Shown: in pieces, positions 24,992 through 33,010 of the stretch
How the letters are laid out: each line of letters begins with the position of its first letter
Numbering within the stretch: the stretch's first letter is position 1
Notes under the pieces: model-generated
Seen by the model: only the letters and a program-made list of their open reading frames with translations
What the model was told of the DNA's origin: nothing
Databases searched by the model: none
From: DATBGZ01 sp036557785
GTDB lineage: Bacteria > Actinomycetota > Actinomycetes > Mycobacteriales > Micromonosporaceae
DNA: 64,000 nt
Assembly: GCA_036557785.1 (NCBI GenBank)
Contig: DATBGZ010000032.1
Coordinates: forward strand, 1 to 64,000
Direction: 5' to 3'
Made by a program: the position numbers and the translations under genes

Positions 24992-26557
24992 GTGACCTCC
25001 GACATGCAGGAGGCTGCGGCAGCCGCAGAGCCGCGGAGCGTGGCCGGCCCCGATCCGTCCACCCGTGAGCGGGTGCTCGCCGGCGGCGCGAAGCGATATC
25101 ACGAGGCGAACGCGGCGCGGGGCAAGCTCTTCGCCCGCGACCGGATCGCCGAACTGGTCGACCTCGGGTCCTTTGTGGAGGATGGGCTCTACGCGAACGT
25201 CCTCGCCGACGGCCTGCCCGCCGACGGTGTCATCACGGGGTGTGCACGCATCGACGGCCGGCCGGTACGTCTGATGGCCAATGACAGCACGGTGAAGGCC
25301 GGGTCGTGGGGGGCCCGTACGGTCGAGAAGATCATCCGCACCATCGAAGCCGCGTACCGCGAGGGCGTGCCGATGGTCTACCTGGTCGACTCGGCGGGTG
25401 CCCGGATCACCGACCAGGTTGACCTGTTCCCCGGACGGCGCGGTGCGGGCCACATCTTCTACAACCAGGTTCGCGCGTCGGGTTCGATCCCCCAGGTATG
25501 CGCGCTGTTCGGCCCGTCGGCGGCCGGTGGTGCCTACATCCCGGCCTTCTGCGACGTCGTGGCCATGGTGGACGGCAACGCGTCGATGTATCTCGCCTCG
25601 GATCGGATGGTCGAGATGGTCACGGGCGAGAAGACGAGCCTCGAGGAGATGGGCGGGGCCAGAGTCCACTGTGAACAGTCCGGGGTCGGCCACTTCCTGT
25701 GCGCCACGGAACGCGACGCGCTTGCGGTCGTGAAGAGATACCTGTCGTACCTGCCCGCCAACTGGCGGGGCGAACCGCCGAGCACCGGCCCGAAGGATCC
25801 GTCCGCCCTCGACCTCGGTGCGCTGGTGCCGGCGAACGAGCGACGTGCCTTCGATATACGCCGGCTCGTGAAGGGTCTCGTCGACGAGGGATCGTATTTC
25901 GAGATCCACGAACGATGGGCACGCGAGGTGACCGTCGGATTCGCGCGGCTCGCCGGTGAGGTCGTCGCCGTGGTGGCCAACAACTCGCTGCACAAGGGCG
26001 GCGTGCTCTTCGTCGACTCCGCGGACAAGGTGACCCGGTTCGTCCAGTTGGCCGACGCCTTCAACGTTCCGCTGCTCTTCCTCGCCGACGTGCCCGGGTT
26101 CATGGTTGGCGCCGCGGTCGAGAAGCAGGGCATCATCCGGCACGGCGCGAAGATGATCAGCGCGGTCTCGGAGGCCACGGTGCCCAAGATCTGCGTCGTG
26201 GTGCGTAAGGCGTACGGCGCCGGGCTCTACGCGATGGCCGGCCCTGGCTTCGCCCCGGACGCCACGCTCGCGCTACCCACCGCGAAGATCGCCGTGATGG
26301 GGGCGGAGGCCGCGGTGAACGCGGTCTATGCCAACAAGATCGCGGCGTTGCCGCCACCGGAGCGCGACGCCTTCGTCGCCGCGCGTCGTGCGGAGTACGA
26401 GCGCGACATCGACATCATGCGACTCGCGAGCGAGCTGGTCGTGGACGCGGTGGTGGAGCCGGCCGATCTGCGCGACGAGCTGGTCCGCCGGTTCGCCGTC
26501 GCCCGGGGCAGAGAACGCCACTTCGCCCACCGCCGCCACGGCGTCACGCCGGTCTGA
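24992..26557 (+). CDS. acyl-CoA carboxylase carboxyltransferase (beta) subunit
   Basis: A 521-residue carboxyltransferase of the PccB/MccB type, which moves CO2 from carboxybiotin to an acyl-CoA. The crotonase-like fold is visible: GCARIDGRPVRLMANDSTVKAGSWG, YLVDSAGARI, FGPSAAGGAYIPAFCD and, in the second half, FLADVPGFMVG and GAGLYAMAGPG. Oxyanion glycine pairs are in the SAGGAY and GAGLYAM loops. GTG at 24992 follows GAGGAG. Together with AccC above it would carboxylate propionyl-, methylcrotonyl- or another short acyl-CoA; the arrangement next to an acyl-CoA dehydrogenase resembles leucine/isovalerate-type pathways, but HMG-CoA lyase is absent here. Confidence 0.92.
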   Translation: MTSDMQEAAAAAEPRSVAGPDPSTRERVLAGGAKRYHEANAARGKLFARDRIAELVDLGSFVEDGLYANVLADGLPADGVITGCARIDGRPVRLMANDSTVKAGSWGARTVEKIIRTIEAAYREGVPMVYLVDSAGARITDQVDLFPGRRGAGHIFYNQVRASGSIPQVCALFGPSAAGGAYIPAFCDVVAMVDGNASMYLASDRMVEMVTGEKTSLEEMGGARVHCEQSGVGHFLCATERDALAVVKRYLSYLPANWRGEPPSTGPKDPSALDLGALVPANERRAFDIRRLVKGLVDEGSYFEIHERWAREVTVGFARLAGEVVAVVANNSLHKGGVLFVDSADKVTRFVQLADAFNVPLLFLADVPGFMVGAAVEKQGIIRHGAKMISAVSEATVPKICVVVRKAYGAGLYAMAGPGFAPDATLALPTAKIAVMGAEAAVNAVYANKIAALPPPERDAFVAARRAEYERDIDIMRLASELVVDAVVEPADLRDELVRRFAVARGRERHFAHRRHGVTPV

Positions 26558-26577
26558 GTCCGAGTGTTCACCAGGGT

Positions 26578-26607
26578 CCCTCGCGCGACGTACGACGTGC
26601 GTGAGGG
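26578..26607. terminator. hairpin between carboxyltransferase and acyl-CoA dehydrogenase genes
   Basis: CCCTCGCGCGACGT is followed, after ACG, by the nearly complementary ACGTGCGTGAGGG, giving a stem of about 12 pairs with a bulge. There is no T-run, so it may be a processing or pausing signal, or a palindromic operator, rather than a true terminator. The next gene follows after 27 bases with its own strong ribosome-binding site. Confidence 0.4.
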
Positions 26608-26633
26608 CACCGTCCGTCCATAGAGGAGGGCCG

Positions 26634-27776
26634 ATGCTCAACGAAGAGCAGGAGGCGCTGAGGGCTACCGTCGAAGCGTTCGCACACGACGTGGTTGCCC
26701 CGGTCGCCGCCGGGCACTACGCCGACCACACGTTCCCGTACGAGATCGTCCGCCAGATGGGCGCGATGGGTCTGTTCGGGCTGCCCTTCCCACCGGAGTG
26801 TGGCGGCATGGGTGGCGACCAGCTCGCCTTGGGCCTCGCCATCGAGGAGCTGGCCCGGGTGGACTCCAGCGTCGCCATCACCCTGGAGGCGGCCGTGTGC
26901 CTGGGCGCCATGCCGATCTACCGGTACGGCACGCCGGAGCAGAAGGCGACCTGGCTGCCGCGGCTCGCCAGCGGACAGGCCCTGGCCGCCTTCGGCCTGA
27001 CCGAGCCCGACTCGGGCAGCGACGCGGCGGGCCTGCGCACGCGGGCCGTGCTCGACGAGGCGACCGGCGAGTGGGTCATCAACGGCAGCAAGGCGTTCAT
27101 CACCAACTCGGGGACCGACGTCACGGCGCTGGTGACCGTCGCCGCCGTCACCGGCCAGCGCGACGGGCGTCCGGAGATCTCCACCATCCTGGTACCCATC
27201 GACACGCCGGGGCTGAAAGTGGCGCCCGCCTACGACAAGGTCGGCTGGTGCGCCTCGGACACACACGAACTCTCCCTTGTGGACGTCCGGGTGCCCGCCG
27301 CGAACCTGCTCGGGCCCCGGGGCAGCGGGTTGGCGCAGTTCCTGCACGCCCTTGATGAGGGGCGCGTGGCGATCGCGGCTCTCGCCACGGGCCTGGCACA
27401 GGGCTGCGTGGACGAGTCCGTGGCGTACGCCCGGCAGCGCCACGCGTTCGGCTCGGCGATCGCCACGTTCCAGGCGATCCGATTCAAGATCTCCGACATG
27501 GCCGCGCGCGCCCACACGGCCCGTCTCACCTGGCGCGACGCCGCCGACCGGCTGGTCCGGGGCGAGCCGTTCGCGATGCAGGCGGCGATCGCGAAGCTGA
27601 CCGCCAGCGAGACTGCGGTGGCGAACGCGCGCGAGGCCACCCAGATCCATGGTGGATACGGGTTCGTGAACGAGACTCCGGTGGCCCGGTTCTGGCGCGA
27701 TGCCAAGATTCTGGAGATCGGCGAGGGCACCTCGGAGGTGCAACGGATGATCATCGCCCGCGAACTCGGACTCTGA
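26634..27776 (+). CDS. acyl-CoA dehydrogenase
   Basis: A 380-residue FAD enzyme introducing a double bond into an acyl-CoA. The signatures FGLTEPDSGSDAAGLRTRA and QIHGGYGFVNETPVARFWRDAKILEIGEGTSEVQ are complete; the catalytic base is probably the Glu of EIGEGT. The length is normal for short-chain or isovaleryl/isobutyryl-type members. ATG at 26634 follows GAGGAGGG; the frame is open far upstream inside the carboxyltransferase gene but that is a shadow. It belongs to the TetR-accC-carboxyltransferase cluster and would supply or consume the same acyl-CoA, most plausibly branched-chain; chain length is not readable from sequence. Confidence 0.93.
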   Translation: MLNEEQEALRATVEAFAHDVVAPVAAGHYADHTFPYEIVRQMGAMGLFGLPFPPECGGMGGDQLALGLAIEELARVDSSVAITLEAAVCLGAMPIYRYGTPEQKATWLPRLASGQALAAFGLTEPDSGSDAAGLRTRAVLDEATGEWVINGSKAFITNSGTDVTALVTVAAVTGQRDGRPEISTILVPIDTPGLKVAPAYDKVGWCASDTHELSLVDVRVPAANLLGPRGSGLAQFLHALDEGRVAIAALATGLAQGCVDESVAYARQRHAFGSAIATFQAIRFKISDMAARAHTARLTWRDAADRLVRGEPFAMQAAIAKLTASETAVANAREATQIHGGYGFVNETPVARFWRDAKILEIGEGTSEVQRMIIARELGL

Positions 27777-27784
27777 TCCGGCCG

Positions 27785-27910
27785 GCCCGCACCGAGCCCG
27801 GGTGGGTGCGGTGGCGTGAGGCCGTTGCTCCCCACGCCACCGAACGGAACAACCTGCCGGCGGCACCCCCCGGTCGCCGCCTTTGTTCCGATCGCACCCA
27901 CCCGCGTGGG
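27785..27910 (+). ncRNA. candidate structured RNA with a six-C loop
   Basis: The 315-base gap 27777-28091 holds a run of inverted repeats: CCGCACC/GGTGCGG (27787-27793, 27805-27811; may also end the acyl-CoA dehydrogenase mRNA), GTGGCGTG/CACGCCAC (27811-27818, 27833-27840), CGGAACAA/TTGTTCCG (27845-27852, 27883-27890) with an inner stem GGCGGC/GCCGCC (27859-27864, 27876-27881) around a loop with CCCCCC, and CCCAC/GTGGG (27897-27910). C-rich loops recall the actinobacterial 6C RNA, but the second C6 loop that class needs is not clear. It could equally be a complex terminator or leader for the next gene. Confidence 0.3.
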
Positions 27911-28091
27911 AAGTAGCGTATCCGCCCGGTTCAACCGATCGGCCGGCCCAGGTGATCGGCGCCCGGGGCCGCGACCGGCGTCGCCTGGGTGCGGACGGCT
28001 CTGGCCTGTCGTGGACCCGCGCTCTAGCGTTAGCAGGATCGCTCCATCGGTAGGCGGATCCGGATGGGCATCCGGGTGTGGGGAGGGTCCG

Positions 28092-29621
28092 GTGCAGCCG
28101 GAGGACGTCTCGGACGAGCGGCTCGGCACGAAGCGCGCCCCGGTACCGATGGCGTTCAGCCGTCAGGACTACGTGGCGTATCGCCGGCGGCTGCAGCGCA
28201 ACGTCGATGTCTTCGCCCAGATCCTCGACCGGTTCCAGTTCGACGAGGACCGCCCGATGACCGGGATCGAGCTGGAGATCTGCCTTGTCGACGGCGAGTT
28301 TCAACCGGCCATGCGCAACAAGGAGTTGCTCGCGTTGCTGACGGCCGGAGAGCTGAGCGGCGTCTTCCAGGAGGAGATCGGCCAGTTCAACATCGAGCAG
28401 AACATCCCACCCCGGCTCCTCGGCGGAACCGGGCTGTGGGAGTACGAGGAGTATCTGCGGAAAACCTTCGATGCCGCGTACGGGATCGCCGGAAACCTCG
28501 GGGTCGGGCTGGTGATGATCGGGATCCTGCCGACGGTCACCCCCGAGCACACCGTGATGGAGAACGTCTCCTCCAATCCCCGCTACCGGGCGCTGAACAC
28601 CCAGTTCATGGCGGCGCTCGGCGACGACGTGTCGATCGACGTCCAGGGACGGGGAGAGCACCTCCAGGTCCGCACCGAGTCGATCATGCCGGAGGCGGTG
28701 AACTCCGCGTTCCAGCTCCACCTGCAGGTGACGCCGGCGACGTTCGCGACGCACTGGAACGCCTCGCAGGCGATCGCGGGCGTCCAGGTCGCGGTCGGCG
28801 CCAACTCACCGTTCCTGTTCGGCCGGCGACTCTGGGACGAGACCCGGGTGATCAACTTCGAGCAGTCCGCGGACACGCGCCCCGAGGAACTGCGCAACCA
28901 GGGCGTACGTCCGCGGGTCTGGTTCGGCGAGCGGTGGATCACGTCCGTGTTCGATCTGATCGAGGAGAACATCCGCTACTTCCCGCCGCTGCTGCCGATC
29001 GTGCACTCGGAGGACCCGGACGACGCGCTCGCCGCCGGACGGGTGCCCTACCTGGGCGACCTGCGCCTGCACAACGGCACCGTGTACCGGTGGAACCGGC
29101 CCGTGTACGACATCGGGCCGGACAACAAGCCACACCTGCGGGTGGAGAACCGGGTGCTCTCCGCGGGTCCCACGGTCGTGGACATGATCGCGAACGCGGC
29201 GTTCTACTTCGGACTGGCCCGCACTCTCGCCACCGCGAACCGTCCCGTGTGGAGCCAGCTCACCTACGGGGCGGCGCGCCGCAACTTCTACGAGGCCGCC
29301 AAGTACGGTCTGGCCGCGACGCAGGTGTGGCCGCGGCTGGGTGAGGTGGCCGCTACGGACCTCGTCCTGGAGAAGCTGCTCCCCGCCGCGGCGGACGGCC
29401 TGTCGGCGTACCGCGTCGAGCCGGCCGTGCGCGACCGGCTCCTCGGGATCATCGAACGGCGCTGCGACACGGGAGTCAACGGGGCGGTCTGGCAGACGCG
29501 CACCGTCGCCGCGTTCGAGGCGCGCGGTATGGACCGGTCGGCGGCGTTGCGGGAGATGCTGCGCCGCTACGTGGCACACATGCAGACCAACGAGCCCGTG
29601 CACACGTGGCCCATCGGCTGA
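28092..29621 (+). CDS. glutamate-cysteine ligase family protein (GCS2)
   Basis: A 509-residue protein of the GCS2 carboxylate-amine ligase family. Indicative segments are MTGIELEICLVDGEFQPAMRNKELL (metal and glutamate-binding strands), FQEEIGQFNIEQNIPPRLL, HLQVTPATFATHWNASQAIAG and LRVENRVLSAGPTVVDM. Actinomycetes use mycothiol and usually have EgtA-like or YbdK-like relatives for ergothioneine or unknown ligations, so the true product is uncertain. GTG at 28092 with GGGAGG five bases ahead is chosen; the frame is open upstream without coding character. It is a single gene; a -10-like TAGCGT sits near 28025. Confidence 0.8.
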   Translation: MQPEDVSDERLGTKRAPVPMAFSRQDYVAYRRRLQRNVDVFAQILDRFQFDEDRPMTGIELEICLVDGEFQPAMRNKELLALLTAGELSGVFQEEIGQFNIEQNIPPRLLGGTGLWEYEEYLRKTFDAAYGIAGNLGVGLVMIGILPTVTPEHTVMENVSSNPRYRALNTQFMAALGDDVSIDVQGRGEHLQVRTESIMPEAVNSAFQLHLQVTPATFATHWNASQAIAGVQVAVGANSPFLFGRRLWDETRVINFEQSADTRPEELRNQGVRPRVWFGERWITSVFDLIEENIRYFPPLLPIVHSEDPDDALAAGRVPYLGDLRLHNGTVYRWNRPVYDIGPDNKPHLRVENRVLSAGPTVVDMIANAAFYFGLARTLATANRPVWSQLTYGAARRNFYEAAKYGLAATQVWPRLGEVAATDLVLEKLLPAAADGLSAYRVEPAVRDRLLGIIERRCDTGVNGAVWQTRTVAAFEARGMDRSAALREMLRRYVAHMQTNEPVHTWPIG

Positions 29622-29701
29622 CCCAGGTCAGGTCGTTCGGCTGATATCCGCCGGGCCGTGTGGGTCTTCCGCGGCGACCGGCGACCGTCCACAGTGCACA
29701 C

Positions 29702-30982
29702 ATGGGGCAGCGGGCAACCGGACGGGTGGGCAACGGTGTCGGGTTCGCCCGTCTGATCCTGATCGGGTCGGGGGTGTTGGCCCTGGTAGCGGGCTGCGGC
29801 GGCCCCGAAGCCAACGCCGCGGTACACGAGCCCGCGCCCGCGCCGACCAGCGCCCAGCACCGACCCGCGCCGGCCCCCGCCGACGCGCACGTTCCGCCCA
29901 TACCGCCGCAGCCATCGACCCGGCAGCCGAACCCGCCACCCCCGCGGTCGTTCACCGTCGTCGCCTCCGGCGACGTGCTGCTGCACACCGGGCTGTGGAC
30001 TCAGGCTCAGCGGGATGCGGCCGCGCACGGAAAGAAGGGCTACGACTTCAGCCCGATGTTCGCCTCCGTCAAGCCCGTGGTCTCCGCTGCGGACCTGGCG
30101 ATCTGCCATCAGGAGACGCCCTACGGCGCGCCGAACGGGCCGTTCAGCAGCTACCCGATCTTCAACGTGCCGCCCCAGGTTGCCAAGACGCTCGCCGATG
30201 TCGGCTACGACAGCTGCTCCACGGCGTCGAACCACTCGATCGACAAGGGCTACACCGGCGTGAAGCGGACGCTCGACACGCTCGACGCCGCCGGCATCAA
30301 GCATGCGGGTACCGCGCGCAGCGCTGCCGAGTCGGCGACGCCCGACCTCATCCGGGTCGGGGACGTCACGGTCGCCCAGCTGTCGTACGCGTTCGGCTTC
30401 AACGGGCTGCACCGACCCAAGGGCATGCCGTGGGTCGCCAACCTCATCGACGTCGACACGATCCTGCGCGACGCCCATCGGGCCCGGGAAGCCGGCGCGG
30501 ACGTGGTCATCGTGAGCCTGCACTTCGGCACGGAGTACCAGCACGCGCCGAACAGCTACCAGCTCACCGTCGTCCACAAGCTGATCAAGAGCCGGGACAT
30601 CGACCTGATTCTGGGCCATCACGCGCACGTGGTGCAGCCGCTGGAGAAGATCGGCGACAAGTGGGTCGTCTACGGCATGGGCAATGAGGTCTCCAACCAG
30701 ACCCAGTCGCCGGACACGAGCGACGGAATCATGCCGCGGTTCACCTTCACGGAGGTCTCGCCGGGCGTCTTCAAGGTGACCAAGGCCGAGGTCATTCCCT
30801 TGCACATGTGGCTGGGCCCCACGAAGCGGCTCTATGACATCCCGGCCGCCATGGCCAACCCGAAGACGTCCAGGACCATCAAGAACTCCTGCCTCGCCTC
30901 ACTGAAGCGCATCAAGTCCGTGATCGGGCAGCGCGGCGCCTTCGCCGATGGCCTGGTCCTCGTCGGAGCGAACCTGCTCTGA
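29702..30982 (+). CDS. CapA-like lipoprotein (poly-gamma-glutamate synthesis/metallophosphatase family)
   Basis: A 426-residue secreted protein of the CapA/PGA_cap family. The signal peptide ends with the lipobox LVAGC near residue 30, followed by a Pro/Ala-rich linker to about residue 90. The domain shows the calcineurin-like signatures VVASGDVLLH, NVPPQVAKTLADVGYD, STASNHSIDKG, VIVSLHFGTEYQ and LILGHHAHVVQPLE. In Bacillus CapA supports poly-gamma-glutamate capsule export; most actinobacterial members have unknown function. ATG at 29702 is the start that leaves a proper signal peptide. No partner capsule genes lie nearby. Confidence 0.88.
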   Translation: MGQRATGRVGNGVGFARLILIGSGVLALVAGCGGPEANAAVHEPAPAPTSAQHRPAPAPADAHVPPIPPQPSTRQPNPPPPRSFTVVASGDVLLHTGLWTQAQRDAAAHGKKGYDFSPMFASVKPVVSAADLAICHQETPYGAPNGPFSSYPIFNVPPQVAKTLADVGYDSCSTASNHSIDKGYTGVKRTLDTLDAAGIKHAGTARSAAESATPDLIRVGDVTVAQLSYAFGFNGLHRPKGMPWVANLIDVDTILRDAHRAREAGADVVIVSLHFGTEYQHAPNSYQLTVVHKLIKSRDIDLILGHHAHVVQPLEKIGDKWVVYGMGNEVSNQTQSPDTSDGIMPRFTFTEVSPGVFKVTKAEVIPLHMWLGPTKRLYDIPAAMANPKTSRTIKNSCLASLKRIKSVIGQRGAFADGLVLVGANLL

Positions 30983-31090
30983 GCGCCCGCGACGCGCGCA
31001 GCCGACGGCGCCTTCTCAGCCCGATCTATGCTGGCCTGCGGGCCATCCGTGATCGCGTAGCCGCGGCTGGCCGAGCCGAAGGGAGCGGTC

Positions 31091-31906
31091 ATGGGGGTGC
31101 AGGGCGGCGACGAGCAGGATGTCGACCGCCAGCCGGACCACGAGGGTGAGCCGGACCTCGCCGATACCCTCGCCGGGTCCGGTGGCGACAGACCCGAGGA
31201 CGCGAGCGCCGCGACCGATGAGACCGCGCAGGTTGGCGACGCCGGTGGTGGCGAGACGCCCGAGGGTCCACTCGACGACGCCACCCGGCCGCTCGGCGAT
31301 GGCACGGCACCCCACGACGTCGGACCTAGCGGCACCTCGGTGCTCCCGCCGGTGCCCGCATCGATGCCAGAGCCCGGGCCCGGCAACCCCCGCTGGGAGG
31401 GGCGGGCGCGGGTACCTACCCCACCAGCACACGACCTTCCTGAGTCCTGGATCGAGCAACCCCGCAGCATCGCGGTCCCCGTGCTCGTCACGGTGTGCGT
31501 GATGCTGCTGGTCGGCATGCTGGCATTCGGTGCGTGGCTCATCGTCAACAACCGGCCCGGCCCTGCCCCGTCGGGCACGGCGTCGGTGGCGCCAACGACT
31601 CCGTCGGCCGCTCCCACCACCACGACCACGACGACCAGCCCGACCCCGGCGTTGGTCGTGGTCCCTCCGGTGCTCGGTGATGACTACGACACCGCGGCCG
31701 GTGCCATCAGCGCCGTCGGGCTCGTACCGAGCAAGCAGGAGGTCTTCAACGACGCCCCGGCCGGGACCGTCCTCGGGACCGATCCGGCGCAGGGACGGGC
31801 GGTGACCCCGGGCTCGCCCGTCACCATCATCGTGTCGAAGGGCCCGGAGCCGACGCCCACCCCAACTCCGACGCCGACCCCGACTCCGACGCCCGAGGGG
31901 ACGTAG
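31091..31906 (+). CDS. membrane protein with a single PASTA domain
   Basis: A 271-residue protein with an acidic, disordered cytoplasmic region (residues 1-135), one membrane helix (about residues 138-158, VPVLVTVCVMLLVGMLAFG), a Thr-rich linker and one PASTA domain (VVPPVLGDDYDTAAGAISAVGL to VTIIVSKG). It ends in a Thr-Pro repeat tail, (TP) about eight times. PASTA domains sense muropeptides and are normally attached to PknB-type kinases or PBPs; here there is no kinase. ATG at 31091 follows AAGGGAG. A TATGCT -10-like hexamer near 31026 may drive it. Confidence 0.85.
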   Translation: MGVQGGDEQDVDRQPDHEGEPDLADTLAGSGGDRPEDASAATDETAQVGDAGGGETPEGPLDDATRPLGDGTAPHDVGPSGTSVLPPVPASMPEPGPGNPRWEGRARVPTPPAHDLPESWIEQPRSIAVPVLVTVCVMLLVGMLAFGAWLIVNNRPGPAPSGTASVAPTTPSAAPTTTTTTTSPTPALVVVPPVLGDDYDTAAGAISAVGLVPSKQEVFNDAPAGTVLGTDPAQGRAVTPGSPVTIIVSKGPEPTPTPTPTPTPTPTPEGT

Positions 31907-31938
31907 GCGAACATTCGGCACCCTGTCCCGTGCTCATG

Positions 31939-31986
31939 TTTCTCGGTAGTCGCATTTCTCGGTAGTCGCATTTCTCGGTAGTCGCA
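31939..31986. repeat. three 16-bp tandem repeats between convergent genes
   Basis: The unit TTTCTCGGTAGTCGCA occurs three times without interruption (31939-31954, 31955-31970, 31971-31986), with a decayed fourth copy, TGTCTCAGTACTCAC, starting at 31987. The array fills most of the gap between the PASTA gene (ends 31906) and the wall-anchor candidate (its stop is at 31991). It is less GC-rich than its surroundings and encodes nothing recognisable. Confidence 0.9.
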
Positions 31987-31990
31987 TGTC

Positions 31991-32539
31991 TCAGTACTCA
32001 CGTCGACGAATGGCCATCGCGGCGAGGCCGCCGATCGCGACCGCGAGGCCGAGCAGCCCGGCAGCGAAGATCTTCAGGCCCGTGCCGGGCGCGGGCAAGT
32101 AGGACGTCCACGTGGTGTCGACGCTTCGCCCTGAGTCGTTGTCGACCGCACCGGCCGTGGGCGTGGCACCGCGCCGCGCGCCGCCGGGATGCCGGGGTGT
32201 GCTCGGCTCGGCCGTGCCCGGCTGGGGCCGCGATGCCGTCACGGCCGCGGCGGTACTCGTCGGCGTCGGGCTCGTGGGTGTCGGGCTTGTGGGTGTCGGG
32301 CTCGTCGGTGCCGACGGCGTGGGCGGTCGCGTGGGCACGGCGGAGGTCGATGGGCTGGGCGGCGCGGCCGAGGACGGCACCGGTACGGCCGGGGGGCGCG
32401 TGCTCACCGCCGGTGCGGTGATGACCGGTCCTGGCCGCGGCGTCACGGTGGAATTCGCGGCGGCGGCGGCGGTCGGCGTGGCGGTCGCGATACCGGCCAC
32501 CAGCCCGGCGATCGTCAGTGCGTGCGGCGGATGCAACAT
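31991..32539 (-). CDS. Pro/Thr-rich exported protein with a sorting-signal-like C-terminus
   Basis: A 182-residue protein. The N-terminal signal peptide is HALTIAGLVAGIATATPTAAAA. The middle is a low-complexity Pro/Ser/Thr region with short repeats of SPTPT. The end is LPAPGTG, a hydrophobic helix of about 22 residues and a RRREY tail, the layout of a cell-wall sorting signal. The motif differs from canonical LPXTG and from the LAXTG used by class E sortases, so anchoring by the sortase at 45655-46848 is only possible. ATG at 32539 has GGGGAGC upstream on the minus strand. Function unknown; probably a surface stalk or spacer. Confidence 0.75.
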   Translation of the reverse strand: MLHPPHALTIAGLVAGIATATPTAAAAANSTVTPRPGPVITAPAVSTRPPAVPVPSSAAPPSPSTSAVPTRPPTPSAPTSPTPTSPTPTSPTPTSTAAAVTASRPQPGTAEPSTPRHPGGARRGATPTAGAVDNDSGRSVDTTWTSYLPAPGTGLKIFAAGLLGLAVAIGGLAAMAIRRREY

Positions 32540-32717
32540 CGCTTCGCTCCCCGGCAGGTACTACGGCTCCAGCTGGGCAGCGTCGGGCGAGCAGACCTCA
32601 TGCGCGCGTGGGGAACGGCGGGTACCCCGATCGTAGGCGGGCCCACGCTCGCGCCGGGGCGGATTCATGTCCTTCGCCACTGAGGATGACCCGAACGGTG
32701 CGGCCATCGTGTGCTCG

Positions 32718-32765
32718 GTGTTGGCGGGCCGCGCACCACGGCGTGCGCCGCGGCCCGGCCAACAC
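32718..32765. repeat. 48-base inverted repeat
   Basis: GTGTTGGC (32718-32725) pairs with GCCAACAC (32758-32765), GGGCCGC (32726-32732) with GCGGCCC (32750-32756, one-base bulge) and GCAC (32733-32736) with GTGC (32743-32746). Nineteen pairs in total make a very stable hairpin. It has no T-run and lies far from both neighbouring stop codons. Confidence 0.75.
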
Positions 32766-32896
32766 CCGCTCCCCCGGTTTCACCAACCGTCCGAGTCTTC
32801 GACTGGCGTCGAGCGGCAGGGATAACGCCGGCAGAGCGTTTCCGTGTCCACAACGGGCACTGGTACCCCGCAATGGCTCTGCTTTCCAGTATGTGT

Positions 32897-32937
32897 TGGT
32901 GATCGCGCCAATGCCGGCGTACCGGGCGCGATCACCA
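32897..32937. repeat. perfect 13-bp inverted repeat upstream of the XRE gene
   Basis: TGGTGATCGCGCC (32897-32909) and GGCGCGATCACCA (32925-32937) are exact inverted copies 15 bases apart, ending 73 bases before the XRE start codon. This is a good size and position for a dimer-binding operator, possibly for the XRE protein itself, or a leader hairpin. Confidence 0.8.
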
Positions 32938-33010
32938 GCGCGTCTTGATTGCGCTGGACGACCGGAGCAGACTGAGTGCGCCCCCGAGAGTGTGGCAGGA
33001 GCGCCCGCCC

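Larger units (their letters stand above)
32540..33010. other. gene-free spacer before the XRE gene
   Basis: A 471-base region between the divergent wall-anchor candidate and the XRE gene holds no gene I can support. It contains two unusually long inverted repeats, listed separately, and a single DnaA-box-like GTGTCCACA near 32846. Both divergent promoters should be here. Confidence 0.5.

Noticed and set aside
26568..28754. A 728-residue minus-strand frame
   Set aside because: Antisense to the acyl-CoA dehydrogenase gene and the glutamate-cysteine-ligase-like gene.
31850..31905. Thr-Pro coding repeat at the end of the PASTA gene as a mobile or CRISPR-like array
   Set aside because: It is a short in-frame low-complexity tail with irregular ACS-CCS codons, with no spacers or conserved repeats.
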